Source: Neoechinorhynchus agilis (lineage: Eukaryota; Acanthocephala). From it: a DNA stretch of 64,000 nt. Below the pieces are notes generated by a model. That model made no database searches. It was not told the DNA's origin and saw only the letters and a list, made by a program, of their open reading frames with translations. The DNA lies in the NCBI GenBank assembly GCA_051530055.1, contig CM121343.1, forward strand, positions 6,138,001 to 6,202,000, written 5' to 3'. Positions 25,401-39,715 of the stretch are shown here, piece after piece. A program made the translations under genes and the position numbers. Position 1 is the stretch's first letter; each line of letters starts with the position of its first letter.

Positions 25401-27566
25401 GATCGTAAATACCACCAAAAAACACTAGATGAGCACAAACTCTTAATGCGTGAGATTGAGCTTAATCGTCCAGTATTTGATCAAGTGTTACGCCAATGTA
25501 ATCGATGGATTTCCACATCGAATACAAGCGAAGAAAAATGTAGACTAAAAGAACTATGCAGTCAGCTAAAGGAAAACTGGCAAACCCTAGCTTCTTTGGC
25601 AACTAAGCGACGTCAAGATATCGAATCGTGTATGCTTATCCAGGGCAGAATAGAAGATTTATCTGCCAATATGCTTCATTGGCTTTCAGATCTGGATTCG
25701 TCGCTGAACCAGCAGTATCCATGCTTTGGAGACATATTGACAGTTTCTTCATTATGTGAAGCACACGAGAATGTTGTAATGAGCCTCGAAGCAGCAGCCG
25801 ATCAGGTGGATATGCTAACTAATAAAACCCATCCAATGCGACTGCCCGAAGATAAACGATGTATCCTATCAGAACTTTATCAATCTGTAAAAGAAAAGGC
25901 TGAACGCCGGACCAATATATTAGGGCACGCGCTTAGTTCCGCTATTCAATTCGACGAAGAAATTCGAAGTTTTTTGAACTGGGCATATGAAACAGAAGCA
26001 GGCTTAAGGTCTCTTCGCCGTTTTCCAGAAACCGACGATGACCTACAACATGTAACTCAGCAATTGGGCGAAAATTTAAGGAATATATCCGACCATCAAA
26101 CTGACTTCAACCAACTGAAGGATATGGCCTCCGTGATTCTTTGTTCTTGCCATCCTGATGCTATAGAAAGCATTAAAGAATGCGTAAATCTCGCAGAAAT
26201 AAGAATCAATGAGATCATTGGTTACGCTTGTGAGTTGGAAGAGAAGCTGAGCAATATTCTGAAGAACAAATTAGCGCATGATAAGACTATAAGTGAACTA
26301 GAGAATTGGTTAAAGAAAATAGAGGACTATTTGGATGGGGTTGACATCGCTGTCAAGGAACAACTAAGTCCGCAAATTGCAGAAGAGCGCCTTGATCAAG
26401 CTGAACTCGTGTCTCAAGACTTGAAGCTCATATGTGGTCGTCTTGAAACTCTTTTTGCATCCAATCATACTGTCTCACAAATGATTTGTAGATCTGGCAC
26501 ACTGTTCAATCTTCTCAAATCAGCGAGAAAGACGTCGTCGATGTCGCAGGATTCGATTTCAGGCAAGGTAACAGATCTGAAAGCTAAGGCACTTTTAAAA
26601 AGACTTCACACAGCGGTACAGCGCTCTACCCACTATGCATCCAAGCTACAAGACTGGCTTGCGTTTAAATTTGGAAAGGAGGAAGTAAAGAATTTTGATT
26701 TCGAAAAATGGATTCGACGCAATGGCCCAGCGATCAAGTATTGCCGGAATAGACTAACGCAGTACTTTAGACGTAGGGATCAAGGATTGACGGACCGTGT
26801 AGATGTGGATGATTTTATCATTGGCTTGACGTCAGTGGCAAAGTTAACTACGGGTCGGTCTCAAATGTTTTTGGTGGCCGAACTTTTTCGAGATGGATCA
26901 CGTGTTGGCGACGGATGCATGGTCAAATATAAAGAGTTTTTGAACGCTGCCACAAGCCTCGTGGATCAAATTCGTCGACGAAATCGGAGTGGAAGTGGCA
27001 CACTTACCGTCGGACTCTCTCCGGGCAGTGGTGACAGAATTGGTAAGGAAATGCACGACGAAATTCGGATGTGTTCATGTTCGGAAAAGTATCAAATGCA
27101 GCCCGTTTCAGAAGGCAAATACAGTTTTGGAAATAATAAGCGAATTCATTTGGTTAGGATTCTCCGCAGTACGGTGATGGTTCGCGTTGGCGGTGGATGG
27201 GTAAGTTTGGCTGAATTCTTGGCGAAAAATGACCCCTGTAGGGTCAAAGGAAGAACTAATCTTGAACTTCGTGACGAATTCCTGAGCAATACTGGAATCG
27301 ATCCTCATATAAGTACGTCAACGCCGTCTCCTAGGAGCCCAACATTGCTAAAAACTGCGATTTGGTCTTCAGATATAAGTTCCGATATGTTAAACAAAAA
27401 AGTGTCAAGTCAGGAGAAGTGCTTGATACATCATAGAAAGAGTTGCGAATTTCCAATTATTTCTGATAGTGAATCAGAAAAGGGAGCAAAGCGGCGAGTG
27501 CGATCAGGCGGTAGTTCAATGTACCGCCGTTCAACTGACGACCTCTCATCCAATTCACATCTGTAA
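6540..27566 (+). CDS. Headless spectraplakin: plectin repeats + spectrin rod + EF + GAS2 (15 exons, ~6,180 aa)
   Basis: Fifteen exons join with fully consistent phases: 6540-7068, 7121-7494, 8033-13796, 13930-15552, 16315-18425, 18728-18856, 18900-19046, 19104-19280, 19555-19986, 20046-21698, 21748-21873, 21933-22241, 22294-24470, 24515-24707 and 24762-27566. The protein begins with a basic unique head, then has a very long plectin-repeat region, a spectrin-repeat rod, a degenerate EF-hand pair and a GAS2 domain. Spectraplakins (Shot, VAB-10, MACF1, dystonin) link actin, microtubules and junctions. The GAS2 part binds microtubules, and plectin repeats bind intermediate filaments in vertebrates. 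No calponin-homology pair or plakin domain is encoded here, so this is a GAS2-ended form without the usual actin-binding head. An AATAAA at 27577 closes the gene. Confidence 0.9.
8033..13796 (+). CDS. Spectraplakin exon 3: first plectin-repeat array
   Basis: A single 5.8 kb exon opening in phase 0 after TTTCTTTAG. It encodes many ~38-residue plectin repeats, recognisable by the recurring pattern (ID/LD)x(R/T)(T/S)...(I/L)(S/T)(L/I)xEAIxxGxI, for example ISILEAIDSGILDLTDG, MPISLAVEKGLIITEES and ISLGEAVNRSIINL. The array is interrupted by an Ala/Ser-rich low-complexity stretch (about 9,870-10,680) and by a charged linker (about 12,300-12,980). Shot and VAB-10 also pack plectin repeats into giant exons. 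The exon ends STG|GTAAGT in phase 1. Confidence 0.88.
9870..10680 (+). repeat. GC-richer Ala/Ser/Gln low-complexity insert within plectin array
   Basis: Between two blocks of plectin repeats the reading frame stays open, but the repeat pattern vanishes for most of about 270 residues, with one weak unit near 10,390-10,470. Runs of GCA/GCT triplets give poly-Ala (AAAA) and poly-Ser tracts, with GGCGG and GCAGCAGCAG motifs at DNA level. Base composition is visibly GC-richer than the flanking exon. This looks like triplet expansion inside a spacer and is probably disordered in the protein. Confidence 0.7.
13930..15552 (+). CDS. Spectraplakin exon 4: second plectin-repeat array
   Basis: The exon opens in phase 1 after ATTTTTTAG (13921-13929) and gives STG-SYHDMTTGITYELADAI, completing the repeat begun in exon 3. 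It continues plectin repeats (for example ISIREAIDRNLIEVQLI, LTLKEAIGRGLLNGES, MSIREAIRRGFIAL) and finishes with a basic segment, TSKKRRRSSRTKSGGGS, before SSSS|GTAAGT at 15553. If the intron is not removed, the frame stays open for about 50 codons to a stop at 15,710, so a short retained-intron end is possible. Confidence 0.87.
15553..16314 (+). promoter_or_regulatory. 762-bp intron with possible internal promoter and alternative start at 16239
   Basis: This is the longest intron in the gene; most others in it are 43-275 bp. It holds a (GT)n tract (TGTGTGTGTGTGTG near 16,079-16,092) and alternating CA/CG stretches. An ATG at 16239 is in frame with exon 5 without splicing and would give MNPANARTHSVTIVKNQ as a different N-terminus. 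The normal splice acceptor is TTTCATTTAG at about 16,305-16,314, phase 1, matching exon 4. The internal-promoter reading is inference; spectraplakin genes are known to use several promoters. Confidence 0.35.
16315..18425 (+). CDS. Spectraplakin exon 5: last plectin repeats and acidic linker
   Basis: Opens in phase 1 (GAC NEDLDDALLGAD) and closes in phase 0 at GCG AAG|GTACTA. It contains the final, more diverged plectin repeats (VLQSVFDPVTCRRVSVQQAV, ITVADALNLVLR). A strongly acidic Ser/Asp/Glu-rich linker of about 130 residues follows (for example DHHSDESLDYSDIDPDN), leading into the rod. A lysine-rich stretch, KKLRDKLKRHRKSADNSK, sits mid-exon. Without splicing at 18,426 the frame would stop at 18,563. 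Confidence 0.82.
18728..26560 (+). CDS. Spectraplakin exons 6-15: spectrin-repeat rod
   Basis: Ten exons, many of them short and separated by introns of about 43-60 bp, encode about 2,400 residues of long amphipathic helices rich in Leu, Glu, Lys, Asp and Ser. The heptad-like pattern and tryptophan placements (for example WELVKERAMKRKETLENALKD, WLSKLEAKFTRLKN, WQTLASLATKRRQDIESC) fit three-helix spectrin repeats of about 105-110 residues. The Trp/Leu signature ending with a next repeat start such as LHWLSDLDSSL is the dystonin/MACF pattern. Two introns sit in phase 0 between repeats, and one (24,471-24,514) in phase 2. Confidence 0.85.
26561..27566 (+). CDS. Spectraplakin C-terminus: EF-hand module and GAS2 domain
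   Basis: After the rod comes an EF-hand-like pair (FDFEKWIRRNGPAIKYCRNR, then FRDGSRVGDGCMVKYKEFL). The calcium-ligand positions are poorly kept, so calcium binding is doubtful. The GAS2 (GAR) domain follows: RILRSTVMVRVGGGWVSLAE, FLAKNDPCRVKGRTNLELR. It is almost identical to fly and human spectraplakins and is the microtubule-binding module. The tail (SSDISSDMLNKKVSSQEK..) is Ser-rich and basic and ends at 27566; no SxIP EB1-binding motif was noticed. A polyadenylation signal AATAAA lies 11 bases after the stop. Confidence 0.93.
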
Positions 27567-27576
27567 TCAAAATGCT

Positions 27577-27582
27577 AATAAA
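27577..27582 (+). terminator. Poly(A) signal of the spectraplakin gene
   Basis: AATAAA lies 11 bases past the TAA stop at 27564-27566. The next gene starts at 27770, so the intergenic spacer is only about 200 bases. Confidence 0.7.
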
Positions 27583-27769
27583 ACCTGGTCGTTTTAATTC
27601 CATTTTAATTTATTATTCTACATCAATTTTTTAATCCTGCCCCGATCCACAACCCATTTTGTCGTATTACACGCATAAACTTCTATCGATTTGTTGTCGT
27701 TTTTGTTACGACTGGCGAACAAAGTGAACATTTTTTTGAAACCTTGTGAGCGTGGATACTTTAGGTAAA

Positions 27770-29183
27770 ATGTTGGCAACTGTCATACTTTTAATCCAGG
27801 TAAGTAAATTTTGAGGACACAACAAAATCTAAGGCTTTCATAGATCGCAGTATTATTTGGTTCATCTTCTAAAGATCTCGATTGCAGCACCATAAACGGC
27901 CATTCAAAATTTAATCACTGTGCAGAAGAGAAGAAAAATCTGTGCTTCGTGGACGTTGAGTGCAGTAGTCAATTCGTGATAGTTGATGCTCGATTTCCTT
28001 TCAATTTATCATCGAAAATTCTAGGATTGGGAGGTTGGCTCAGTTCCGTTGTTTTAAAGAGTCACACAGAATGTTCTGTTCAGATGAGAATATTGTATGG
28101 CATTTCCAAAAATTCGGTCAACAGGAGGATTTGAGCGTACAAGACATTCATGCGACATTTCCGACTGAAGGAGTAGTGATCTCACAATTATCTTTTGATA
28201 AAGGAATCTCCAAAAATCAAGCTGGAATCTATAAATGCACGCTATTAGATCAGAACAACAAATTACTTTTGTCGCTAAAGTTCTATGTCGATGTAAAAAG
28301 TATGCCTGATCATATCAATGCAATAATGATTATTGAGCGAATTTTGCATTTAGGTTCCGACACCGCTTACGCATTTTCGAATTGTTACTTCGGTTGGCTA
28401 GATAAACCGTGTTTCGAGCCTTATTTTCATCCTTTCCACTCACTCGGTCTATTAAAAGAGGAAGAGAACTTTCTTCATTGTGCTGTTCGAAATCATAACG
28501 GTAATGATTGTTTTAAATAAAAAAAATGCGACATTCATTTTATTGTAGGAACTGTTGCGTGGTTATATGAGCACGATCAGCATCCCAGTGGATACATGAT
28601 TATGGGAAATGGGCAAGCCGTACATTTATATATGGACCTCTATGACTATATGGTGGTTGCTAACAGAGAAGGGATTTATACTTGCATTTTACTGGATTCA
28701 AATGCTGAAACAAAGCAAGCTTTCACATACCACGTAGTCAAGCATTTACGTAGGTCGTTATTAACTTGATTAAAATGTGAGTTTGCGTTTTTAAAGATGA
28801 AATAGAAGCGATTAATGGAGAGCAGCAACAACATCCATCGAATCAGACCAATTATAATGAAGAACGAATCAATAATGAGCAGGCGACGGAATTTAATGAT
28901 GTGTTTAATGAAGAACCTCCTTCTAATCGTTTGGTACCATCAACGAAAGTTAACGATAATGACAAGGACCATAGTCAATTCAGTCTTAGAGCGAGGATTC
29001 TTAGAAACTCCAACAATGATTATGAAAGTTGTTAAAAGAAGTTCTACAGAATTTTTGTTTATGTTCCATTTAGGCGAGCAAAATCGAGGATGGATCCCCT
29101 ATAACAATGGAGCGGCGTCAAAGACAAATTCATGGTTTATTGCATCATTGGGTGCCGCAATTGTACTGTTACTCCATCTCTAA
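27770..29183 (+). CDS. Small secreted two-Ig-domain protein, probably GPI-anchored (6 exons, ~386 aa)
   Basis: The exons 27770-27799, 27844-27975, 28044-28500, 28549-28749, 28797-29027 and 29074-29183 fit in phase. MLATVILLIQIAVLFGSSS is a signal peptide. Two Ig-like domains are suggested by the C...W and D/EGxYxC patterns: CSDENIVWHF...NQAGIYKCTLLD and VAWLYEHD...NREGIYTCILLD. A Asn/Gln/Glu-rich stalk follows (EINGEQQQHPSNQTNYN region). The end, SKTNSWFIASLGAAIVLLLHL, is a short hydrophobic tail right at the stop, as in GPI-attachment signals. I do not recognise a specific family; a cell-surface recognition role is inference. It starts about 200 bases after the spectraplakin stop on the same strand. 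Confidence 0.68.
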
Positions 29184-30485
29184 ATGCGGATTAGTGTGCC
29201 GTTGAGTGCCTCAAAAACATTGTTCATTTGATTATCTGATGGGAAAATAACCGGGTTCATGCCTGTACTGAGGTGTATCACCAGGAGACATTCTCGTGAT
29301 TATCAGCAAGAGTTTTTAAGTGTGCCATTTAAAGTGCTCTGAAAATATGTTGATGCTTTGGTGTAACTCTTAGGTACGAAGGCACAGTCTCGTTTTGTAC
29401 TTAATGAAGTTGTGGAGCAAAACCATTAGAATCCACCCACTTTGAAATGGTTATGGATGTGTGATAAATAAACTGGCAGTTGAAGTTTATTTGACAATTT
29501 TGTTTTTCGTATTTGTAAAGTCAAGAAAATAAATAAAAGCAATTTAAGATATTAATTTTAGAATCAATAAGGAATTTTTATTTTGCTCAAACACAGATTA
29601 TCGTTAAATTTGATGAATACGCGTTGTATTTCGAACTCGCCTTCATTTTTATTATACCGAGTTTGACTACAGAAATTCCCAATTTCTCCCATGTTGACTC
29701 TACAGTTTGATTGCCTTGGGACATTTTCATAGAATATCTGCGCAAATTTGTTTCGTGTCTGCAGTCCCAGCGCTTCCGGATCGGACACTGAATTTCGCAA
29801 AGCTACACAATGCATGCGAATTCCGTAATGAACTTAACGTCAAGTCTCACACGGTTATTACCATAAATGGGATCGCCGAGCGAGAGACTCATTTATAAGA
29901 GTAAAACAACTCGCAATAATGCTTCCTCAATTATAATAGCATTATAAACATAGATTTTTCGCTAAGACATCCTTTTCTTCTTTGATTATGGATCGTGCAT
30001 GCAGGTCTAACAAAAATTTTGTGAATGATTATCGCATTAAACATCCTCGGTTGTTCCCAATTCTCCATAGTCATCTCAAGACAAATTATGACTTTCTCTT
30101 CTAATAGTACCAACAGTGAGTTGGCTCATTATCTAAGCATCAATCATGTCATTGATCTGTAGAACACATCGTTTACATCGATGTTCTTCGATATAAATGT
30201 TGTAATCATGAAAGGGTCAGAACTAGGTCATTGCGATTTTACTGCTATCGAGCGACATAAACTCTTGCACCCATTCATTTCACTACATGCCCGGTGAATC
30301 TAGATCCGGTTCTCTTTTGTCAGCAGCATATAAATATTTTAGAAGTAATTTTAGATCGTTAATGTGGGACATCTCAATGGTAGTCTAATCGATTACGATC
30401 AATAGTTCCCTGGGTTTATTTAGACAAGATCTATTTAGGAACTTACAACATTGCTTCCTAATCTGTATTTTTAAGTGCAAACATA
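29184..30485. other. Intergenic stretch between Ig gene and RhoGAP gene
   Basis: AATAAA copies at about 29,464 and 29,527 can end the Ig-gene transcript. A minus-strand open segment at 29,564-29,815 (83 residues, six Asn, four Cys) has no recognisable relative and may be chance. Nothing else is supported. Confidence 0.4.
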
Positions 30486-32093
30486 ATGGATCCTAAAAAG
30501 AAATCCGATCTATGCTTCTGGAAAGAAGCCAAATGTAATTCAATTAAGCAAAGTCAGTCGGCACTTTACTCTGAATACAAACATGCAGAGTGCTCAAAAC
30601 ATCTAAAGATGAAAAAGCAATTGCGTGATGTTCCTTCATTGAACCCAAATGTACATGATTGCTCAACTCGATCTCTACTAAAAGTGACTGATGACAAATC
30701 ATCAGTTAGTGATTATAAGAAGGAAGCGATCTCAATACTATGTCAACGGGATCAGTTCACTAAGTACAAGCAGAAATCGCTTCAAACTTATAATGAATTC
30801 GAAACGACCAAGCCAAACGCAGCATACGATGTTTCCAATGCAGGAAATGAACGAATTAGCATTATCGGCATGTCGATAGAGGATCTATGTAGTGCCAATG
30901 ATATCAAACGACCACTTATAGATCTTCTCGCACTTTTGTACTTTAAGGGAAGTGAAACACCGGATATATTTCGCCGAGCACCAAATTACCGAAAGGCGAC
31001 TGCTTTAGCCCAAAAACTATCTATCCATGACTACACACGGGAAAGAGGTATATCAGCATTGAACTACAATAACTCTAGGGGTTCAAATCAAATATTAAAA
31101 AACTTACTTGAAGAGCCACACATGGTTGCCTCAATATTAAAACGATTTTTGATGCGTCTTGATAGACCATTTTTCGATGAAAGTATTTGCGATATGTGGA
31201 GTTCATTTGTCCATATCGACACAGCTAAAGAGGAAAATAATTTCGAGAAAATCAAGCTTGCGTTACAGCTGCTTCAATCGATGGGAAGTTCAAAGACGCT
31301 TTTTTGGAACTATTTTCTGATCGCATTGAACAAAATCCACCAAAATAAGACGTACAATCGAATGGACTCAAAAAATTTGGGTATCTGTATAAGCGGAACC
31401 TTGTTCAAGAACGATTCATGTACACTGAACAGCGCCCACAACATGAGCAAAATAGCTGCTGATTTTGTAAGCTTCAATATTGAATTTTGCCACAAATTAG
31501 TTCCAGGCTCGCGTAAAATCATTCGCGTCTTAGAACTACATTTATTTAAATTGATTGAAGCAAGTGGAACAAGTGAAGTTATTGACTTTCAAAACGTTCA
31601 ATCAAAATGCCCCAATATTGAAGACGAAAAGATCTTAACTCGCAAATCACCGTCCCTATCATCTACGATAAATCGGCATCTTGACACTGTACGCGATCGC
31701 ATGCGTACTACAGCGAAACGTATTGATTTTAAGGCAAAAACATTCCGGCGATCGTCCCTATTGGAAAGATTACGAAGCAATGGTATGAAAGATTCGCCGA
31801 CACACGAAAGCCATCGGGTTCACTATCCACGAATTGATGAACATACTGAAGGCTTCATGTCTTTTTCGCTAAGAAAAGCATTACAGCATACAGTGAATTT
31901 GGAAGATGGTTTTTGTGGTACAGAAACATCGTTAATATCTTCCAATAGATGCACTGGTCGAATCATTTATCACTGTTGCCATTCGCCAATCAGCATGCCA
32001 AATCAATGCGACCAGAGACCGAAAACAACGCATGAACGCAAAAGATCGGAAAGCGTTGGTAACTTTTCTACAATTGATAAGAAAAGGAGCTAA
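30486..32093 (+). CDS. Single-exon RhoGAP-domain protein (535 aa)
   Basis: Residues about 135-345 form a RhoGAP domain: DLLALLYFKGSETPDIFRRA contains the arginine finger (IFRR), followed by EPHMVASILKRFLMRLDRPFF (the A/V-x-LLKxFLRxLPxPL signature) and MDSKNLGICISGTLF (the NLAxxxxPxL motif). It should accelerate GTP hydrolysis on a Rho-family GTPase. The fold resembles the ARHGAP20/TAGAP branch more than the chimaerin/BCR type, but that is a loose guess. The N-terminal ~130 residues are basic and unmatched, and the C-terminal ~190 residues are Arg/Ser-rich and probably disordered. No intron is present although neighbours have many. AATAAA lies at 32,183. Confidence 0.85.
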   Translation: MDPKKKSDLCFWKEAKCNSIKQSQSALYSEYKHAECSKHLKMKKQLRDVPSLNPNVHDCSTRSLLKVTDDKSSVSDYKKEAISILCQRDQFTKYKQKSLQTYNEFETTKPNAAYDVSNAGNERISIIGMSIEDLCSANDIKRPLIDLLALLYFKGSETPDIFRRAPNYRKATALAQKLSIHDYTRERGISALNYNNSRGSNQILKNLLEEPHMVASILKRFLMRLDRPFFDESICDMWSSFVHIDTAKEENNFEKIKLALQLLQSMGSSKTLFWNYFLIALNKIHQNKTYNRMDSKNLGICISGTLFKNDSCTLNSAHNMSKIAADFVSFNIEFCHKLVPGSRKIIRVLELHLFKLIEASGTSEVIDFQNVQSKCPNIEDEKILTRKSPSLSSTINRHLDTVRDRMRTTAKRIDFKAKTFRRSSLLERLRSNGMKDSPTHESHRVHYPRIDEHTEGFMSFSLRKALQHTVNLEDGFCGTETSLISSNRCTGRIIYHCCHSPISMPNQCDQRPKTTHERKRSESVGNFSTIDKKRS

Positions 32094-32182
32094 TTTAGGT
32101 GGTATTGTCCAAGATGTTCATCAAAACAGATTGTAGGACCTAGTGAACGCATTTGACCTTATAGTATTTGTAAATCGTGATC

Positions 32183-32188
32183 AATAAA
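32183..32188 (+). terminator. Poly(A) signal of the RhoGAP gene
   Basis: AATAAA about 90 bases after the RhoGAP stop codon, in an AT-rich context. Confidence 0.5.
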
Positions 32189-33921
32189 CAGCCAGAATGA
32201 ACGCTTAAAATGATTTTACTTGAATGATGTGTTTAACAGGCAAATGTACTGTTTGCACGGTTTCATTCTTATCGTCATTGTAACTTGCCTTAGCTGTTGG
32301 TATACGTGAGTAATGCATATGCGTGAGTCAGCGCCACAATGAGTGTTACGGGGCTGCGTGATAAACGTTCGACGGCGAGGACGTCGAAGTGTACATCGAA
32401 GATTTCATGAGCAACTCTGTGAAGTTTCTCGCATATCGATCGGTTCATTCTAGTTCGTTCTATAAGATAAAGGACTAAAAATTTACTCTTTCCGACTTTC
32501 CGTTTCAGATATTTTTACGTTGAACTTAATAACTAATCGAAGTTTACCCATATTTTCTATACATACATTCATGGTTACCGCGTTTTTATTAAGCTTCTGT
32601 GGCCTTTAAATCACTTGATGTAATAACCCTTCGAATACAGTTATTACATTATCCATTCTTGCCATCTCTATTTTCTACTCTCTCGCTCACCAAAGGCTTT
32701 TGTAACTATAGGATTTATTTCCACGTTCCCGAATACGATTTTTCAATTCTATCTTAATTGAATGCTACATCGCATATTCGTTTAGTTTTGGTTGTTGATA
32801 AATCTAATTTTCTACAAGATCTTATTCTCGCGGTGTCGCTTTTAACCAAAACGATTTGTACATTTAGCTTTTTTCAGTCAATGAATCATGCACTCTTATT
32901 AAATTATTAAGTTCAAATATTCTAATCTTGATTCATACTCATTTATTTGCTTAATTCTAATTTTTTGAGCGCATTCTTTTTTGAAATTCCAATATTTTCG
33001 GAGTAGTGCAGTTCAAAAATACTTATTTAGTATTCTAAAGTATATTGGATAGCAAGATTACATTTAATTTATTAGGCAATTTTATCAAGTTGTCTTATTC
33101 TCGTTTGTGTTTTAAACTGGTGGAAATAATAAAAGAACGAATTTATTGAATTTCACAGTCTCTCCAATTGATTTTCTGGTCATATCTTAAATACATGTTA
33201 TGTGAGCATGTCCTACTTTGAATTCCCCTTAAATATTTGCTTATCATCCAAATTTTTTTGGTTAGCCAAAATTTCCATGCATATATAGTTCAGTTGTTTC
33301 GCATCCAGTTATTTTTTGCCGCTTCAAATGCCAACGTGAAACTATAGCTAATAAACCCAGAAAACTCATCAAAGGCATGTTCGTTTCTTTTTATTCTCTA
33401 TGCGTTCCGTTCATGGAGCCACATACTACTGAGGTATATTTGTAAGGCATGGATAAACATGGTCCCTATCGATGGAATTGCAGCGCCTCCCCGCATTTCC
33501 AGCGGCCAATTCAGTTCAAAAAACTAAACGGGAAATGGTTGAACTCTAGACTGGTGTCCATTGACCTGGTGCTGACAAGCGTCTCGGTTTCTTTTCCCAT
33601 GTCTGACTTCGTGTCACGGGAGCACATCAAGAGAAACGAGCAGTCTTTTTTTCTTGCTATCATGCAAATGTCTCTATTGCGCACTTTCCCTACATCGGTA
33701 GTACATCTACAAGTGTGCAGCACATCACACTGAGATCGGTGCCAACGAAATCATTGATAATTGGCCTTTGGTGCCGTAAACATACTTTTTATAGCACGTC
33801 GCTCGAATCTGCTTCTTTTCTGAACTATATTTCGCTGAAATCAATACGGTCTTTGTTTGTGTATACAAAACAATCATTCGTAAACAATGAAATGCGCTGA
33901 TTATTTACAGACTTTGAACTA
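32189..33921. other. AT-rich intergenic stretch
   Basis: Short open segments near 33,449-33,900 show no domain or codon pattern I can support. The stretch just before 33,922 ends in TTATTTACAG, a likely splice acceptor, so a non-coding first DAPK exon may lie here. Confidence 0.35.
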
Positions 33922-38501
<4,580 letters not shown>

Positions 38502-39528
38502 CACTATAAAACTTTTAGGCATCACACATGAACGTGAGTATGAGATTGTAAAATGGTCAAATGTGGCGATTTGTTTCAAATGCATATATATACCTTGAGT
38601 AAATATTGCAGTGTGCGTCCATATTTTTAATTGTACCATAAAGCGTTTTAAGCCATTCTGTTAGTTAGAAAAAAATTAAATCCTTCTACACTGTTGAAAG
38701 ATCCACATTTGCACCGTCAGTCACCTTAAGTTATTTTCGACCCGATTTTGTAAATGTTCTCCAACCTTTATTACGAGCATAGTCTCGACGAAGCATACCG
38801 TCCCATCGCGACAAATCATAGTTTGCTCGTTTTTTGGCATTGTTCATTTAATTTTCTCAATGACGTGACCTCAATTAAGATTGAACTATTCATGTTTGTT
38901 TATGGCCTTGAAATTTTATTAAATCCGATATTTCAGAGGCATAATCTTGTGCCTTTATCAAAGTTGTTGAGATTGCACCGAAATATCGGATTTAATAAAA
39001 TTCCTTCCATTTTTCAAGACAATACGAAGTAGCTGTTAATGACTGCTAATTTATGAGATGGTTTGTTGCGGATCTATTTTACCCAACACTTACCGCTTGA
39101 TATTTTATAAATCACAGGATGTTGATGTGGGGTGAAAAAATTTAAAAGTTCGATATTATAACTATTTTAATATTTACTTGCGCTCCACTTCTCCCAAAGT
39201 CAAGATTCGCTCATTGAAACTCGGAGCTTTCAATGCTCAATTTTAAACCGTCAGGAAACGCATTTATTGGGATAAAAAGCTCTAGCAATCACTTACGTTT
39301 TTTCACCTTGGATATTTCCACGGGTTTCTTTAGATTTTTTTTCGCCCTTACTATAGGGCCAAATTGCAGTAATTTGTGGTTTTACGAAAATCCTGATGGC
39401 CTTCATGCCAGGCCAGAACGGATTTCTTGGATCGGCGTCTTTACTGAATTTGATGAACAAGAAGATTTTAAAAATGTCGATATGTGAGGAGGTACCGGGG
39501 GGGGAATGTGATTAGAGAATTATTATGG
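38502..39528. other. Intergenic stretch between DAPK and NOT4-like genes
   Basis: No gene. It contains the inverted repeat at 38,912-39,002 described separately. Small open segments near 38,754 and 39,233 have no recognisable relatives. Confidence 0.4.
38912..39002 (-). repeat. 23-bp perfect inverted repeat with hammerhead-like loop
   Basis: The arms 38,912-38,934 and 38,980-39,002 are exact reverse complements (core AAATCCGATATTTC). On the minus strand the 45-base loop contains TTTGATAAAGGCAC...ATGCCTCTGAAA: a TGATAA box, a five-base AGGCA/TGCCT stem and a GAAA box next to the arm. That order resembles a hammerhead ribozyme core (CTGATGA, stem II, GAAA) with two changed core bases. Such motifs are known at the ends of Penelope-like and other retroelements, so this may be a retroelement end relic. 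Confidence 0.5.
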
Positions 39529-39715
39529 TTAGAAGTCTACACCCTCGGTGGAAATGATTATTTCGATTAAAAAGACGTTCTACGAACCTCGTCGGGTTCA
39601 TCATCTCAGTTTGTTTGTTGGTATAGCTTCTATTACCAACAAACAAACCGGACGAGGTTCGTAGAACGTCTTCTTAATCAAAATAATCATTTCCACCGAG
39701 GGTGTAGACTTCTAA
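39529..39715 (-). repeat. Long near-perfect hairpin at the 3' end of the NOT4-like gene
   Basis: The outer arm 39,529-39,593 pairs with 39,651-39,715 over 65 bases with two mismatches. After a 15-base bulge on the left side, an inner arm 39,609-39,623 pairs with 39,634-39,648 over 15 bases around a 10-base loop. Read as minus-strand RNA both mismatches become G-U pairs. The fold starts within the TAG stop of the minus-strand gene, so the mRNA would carry an ~80 bp duplex at the beginning of its 3' UTR. It could be a foldback element, a small-RNA precursor or a processing signal. Confidence 0.8.

Noticed and set aside
33449-33900. Open segments before the DAPK start
   Set aside because: No homology, no splice phase match to the first DAPK exon, and both strands are open by chance.
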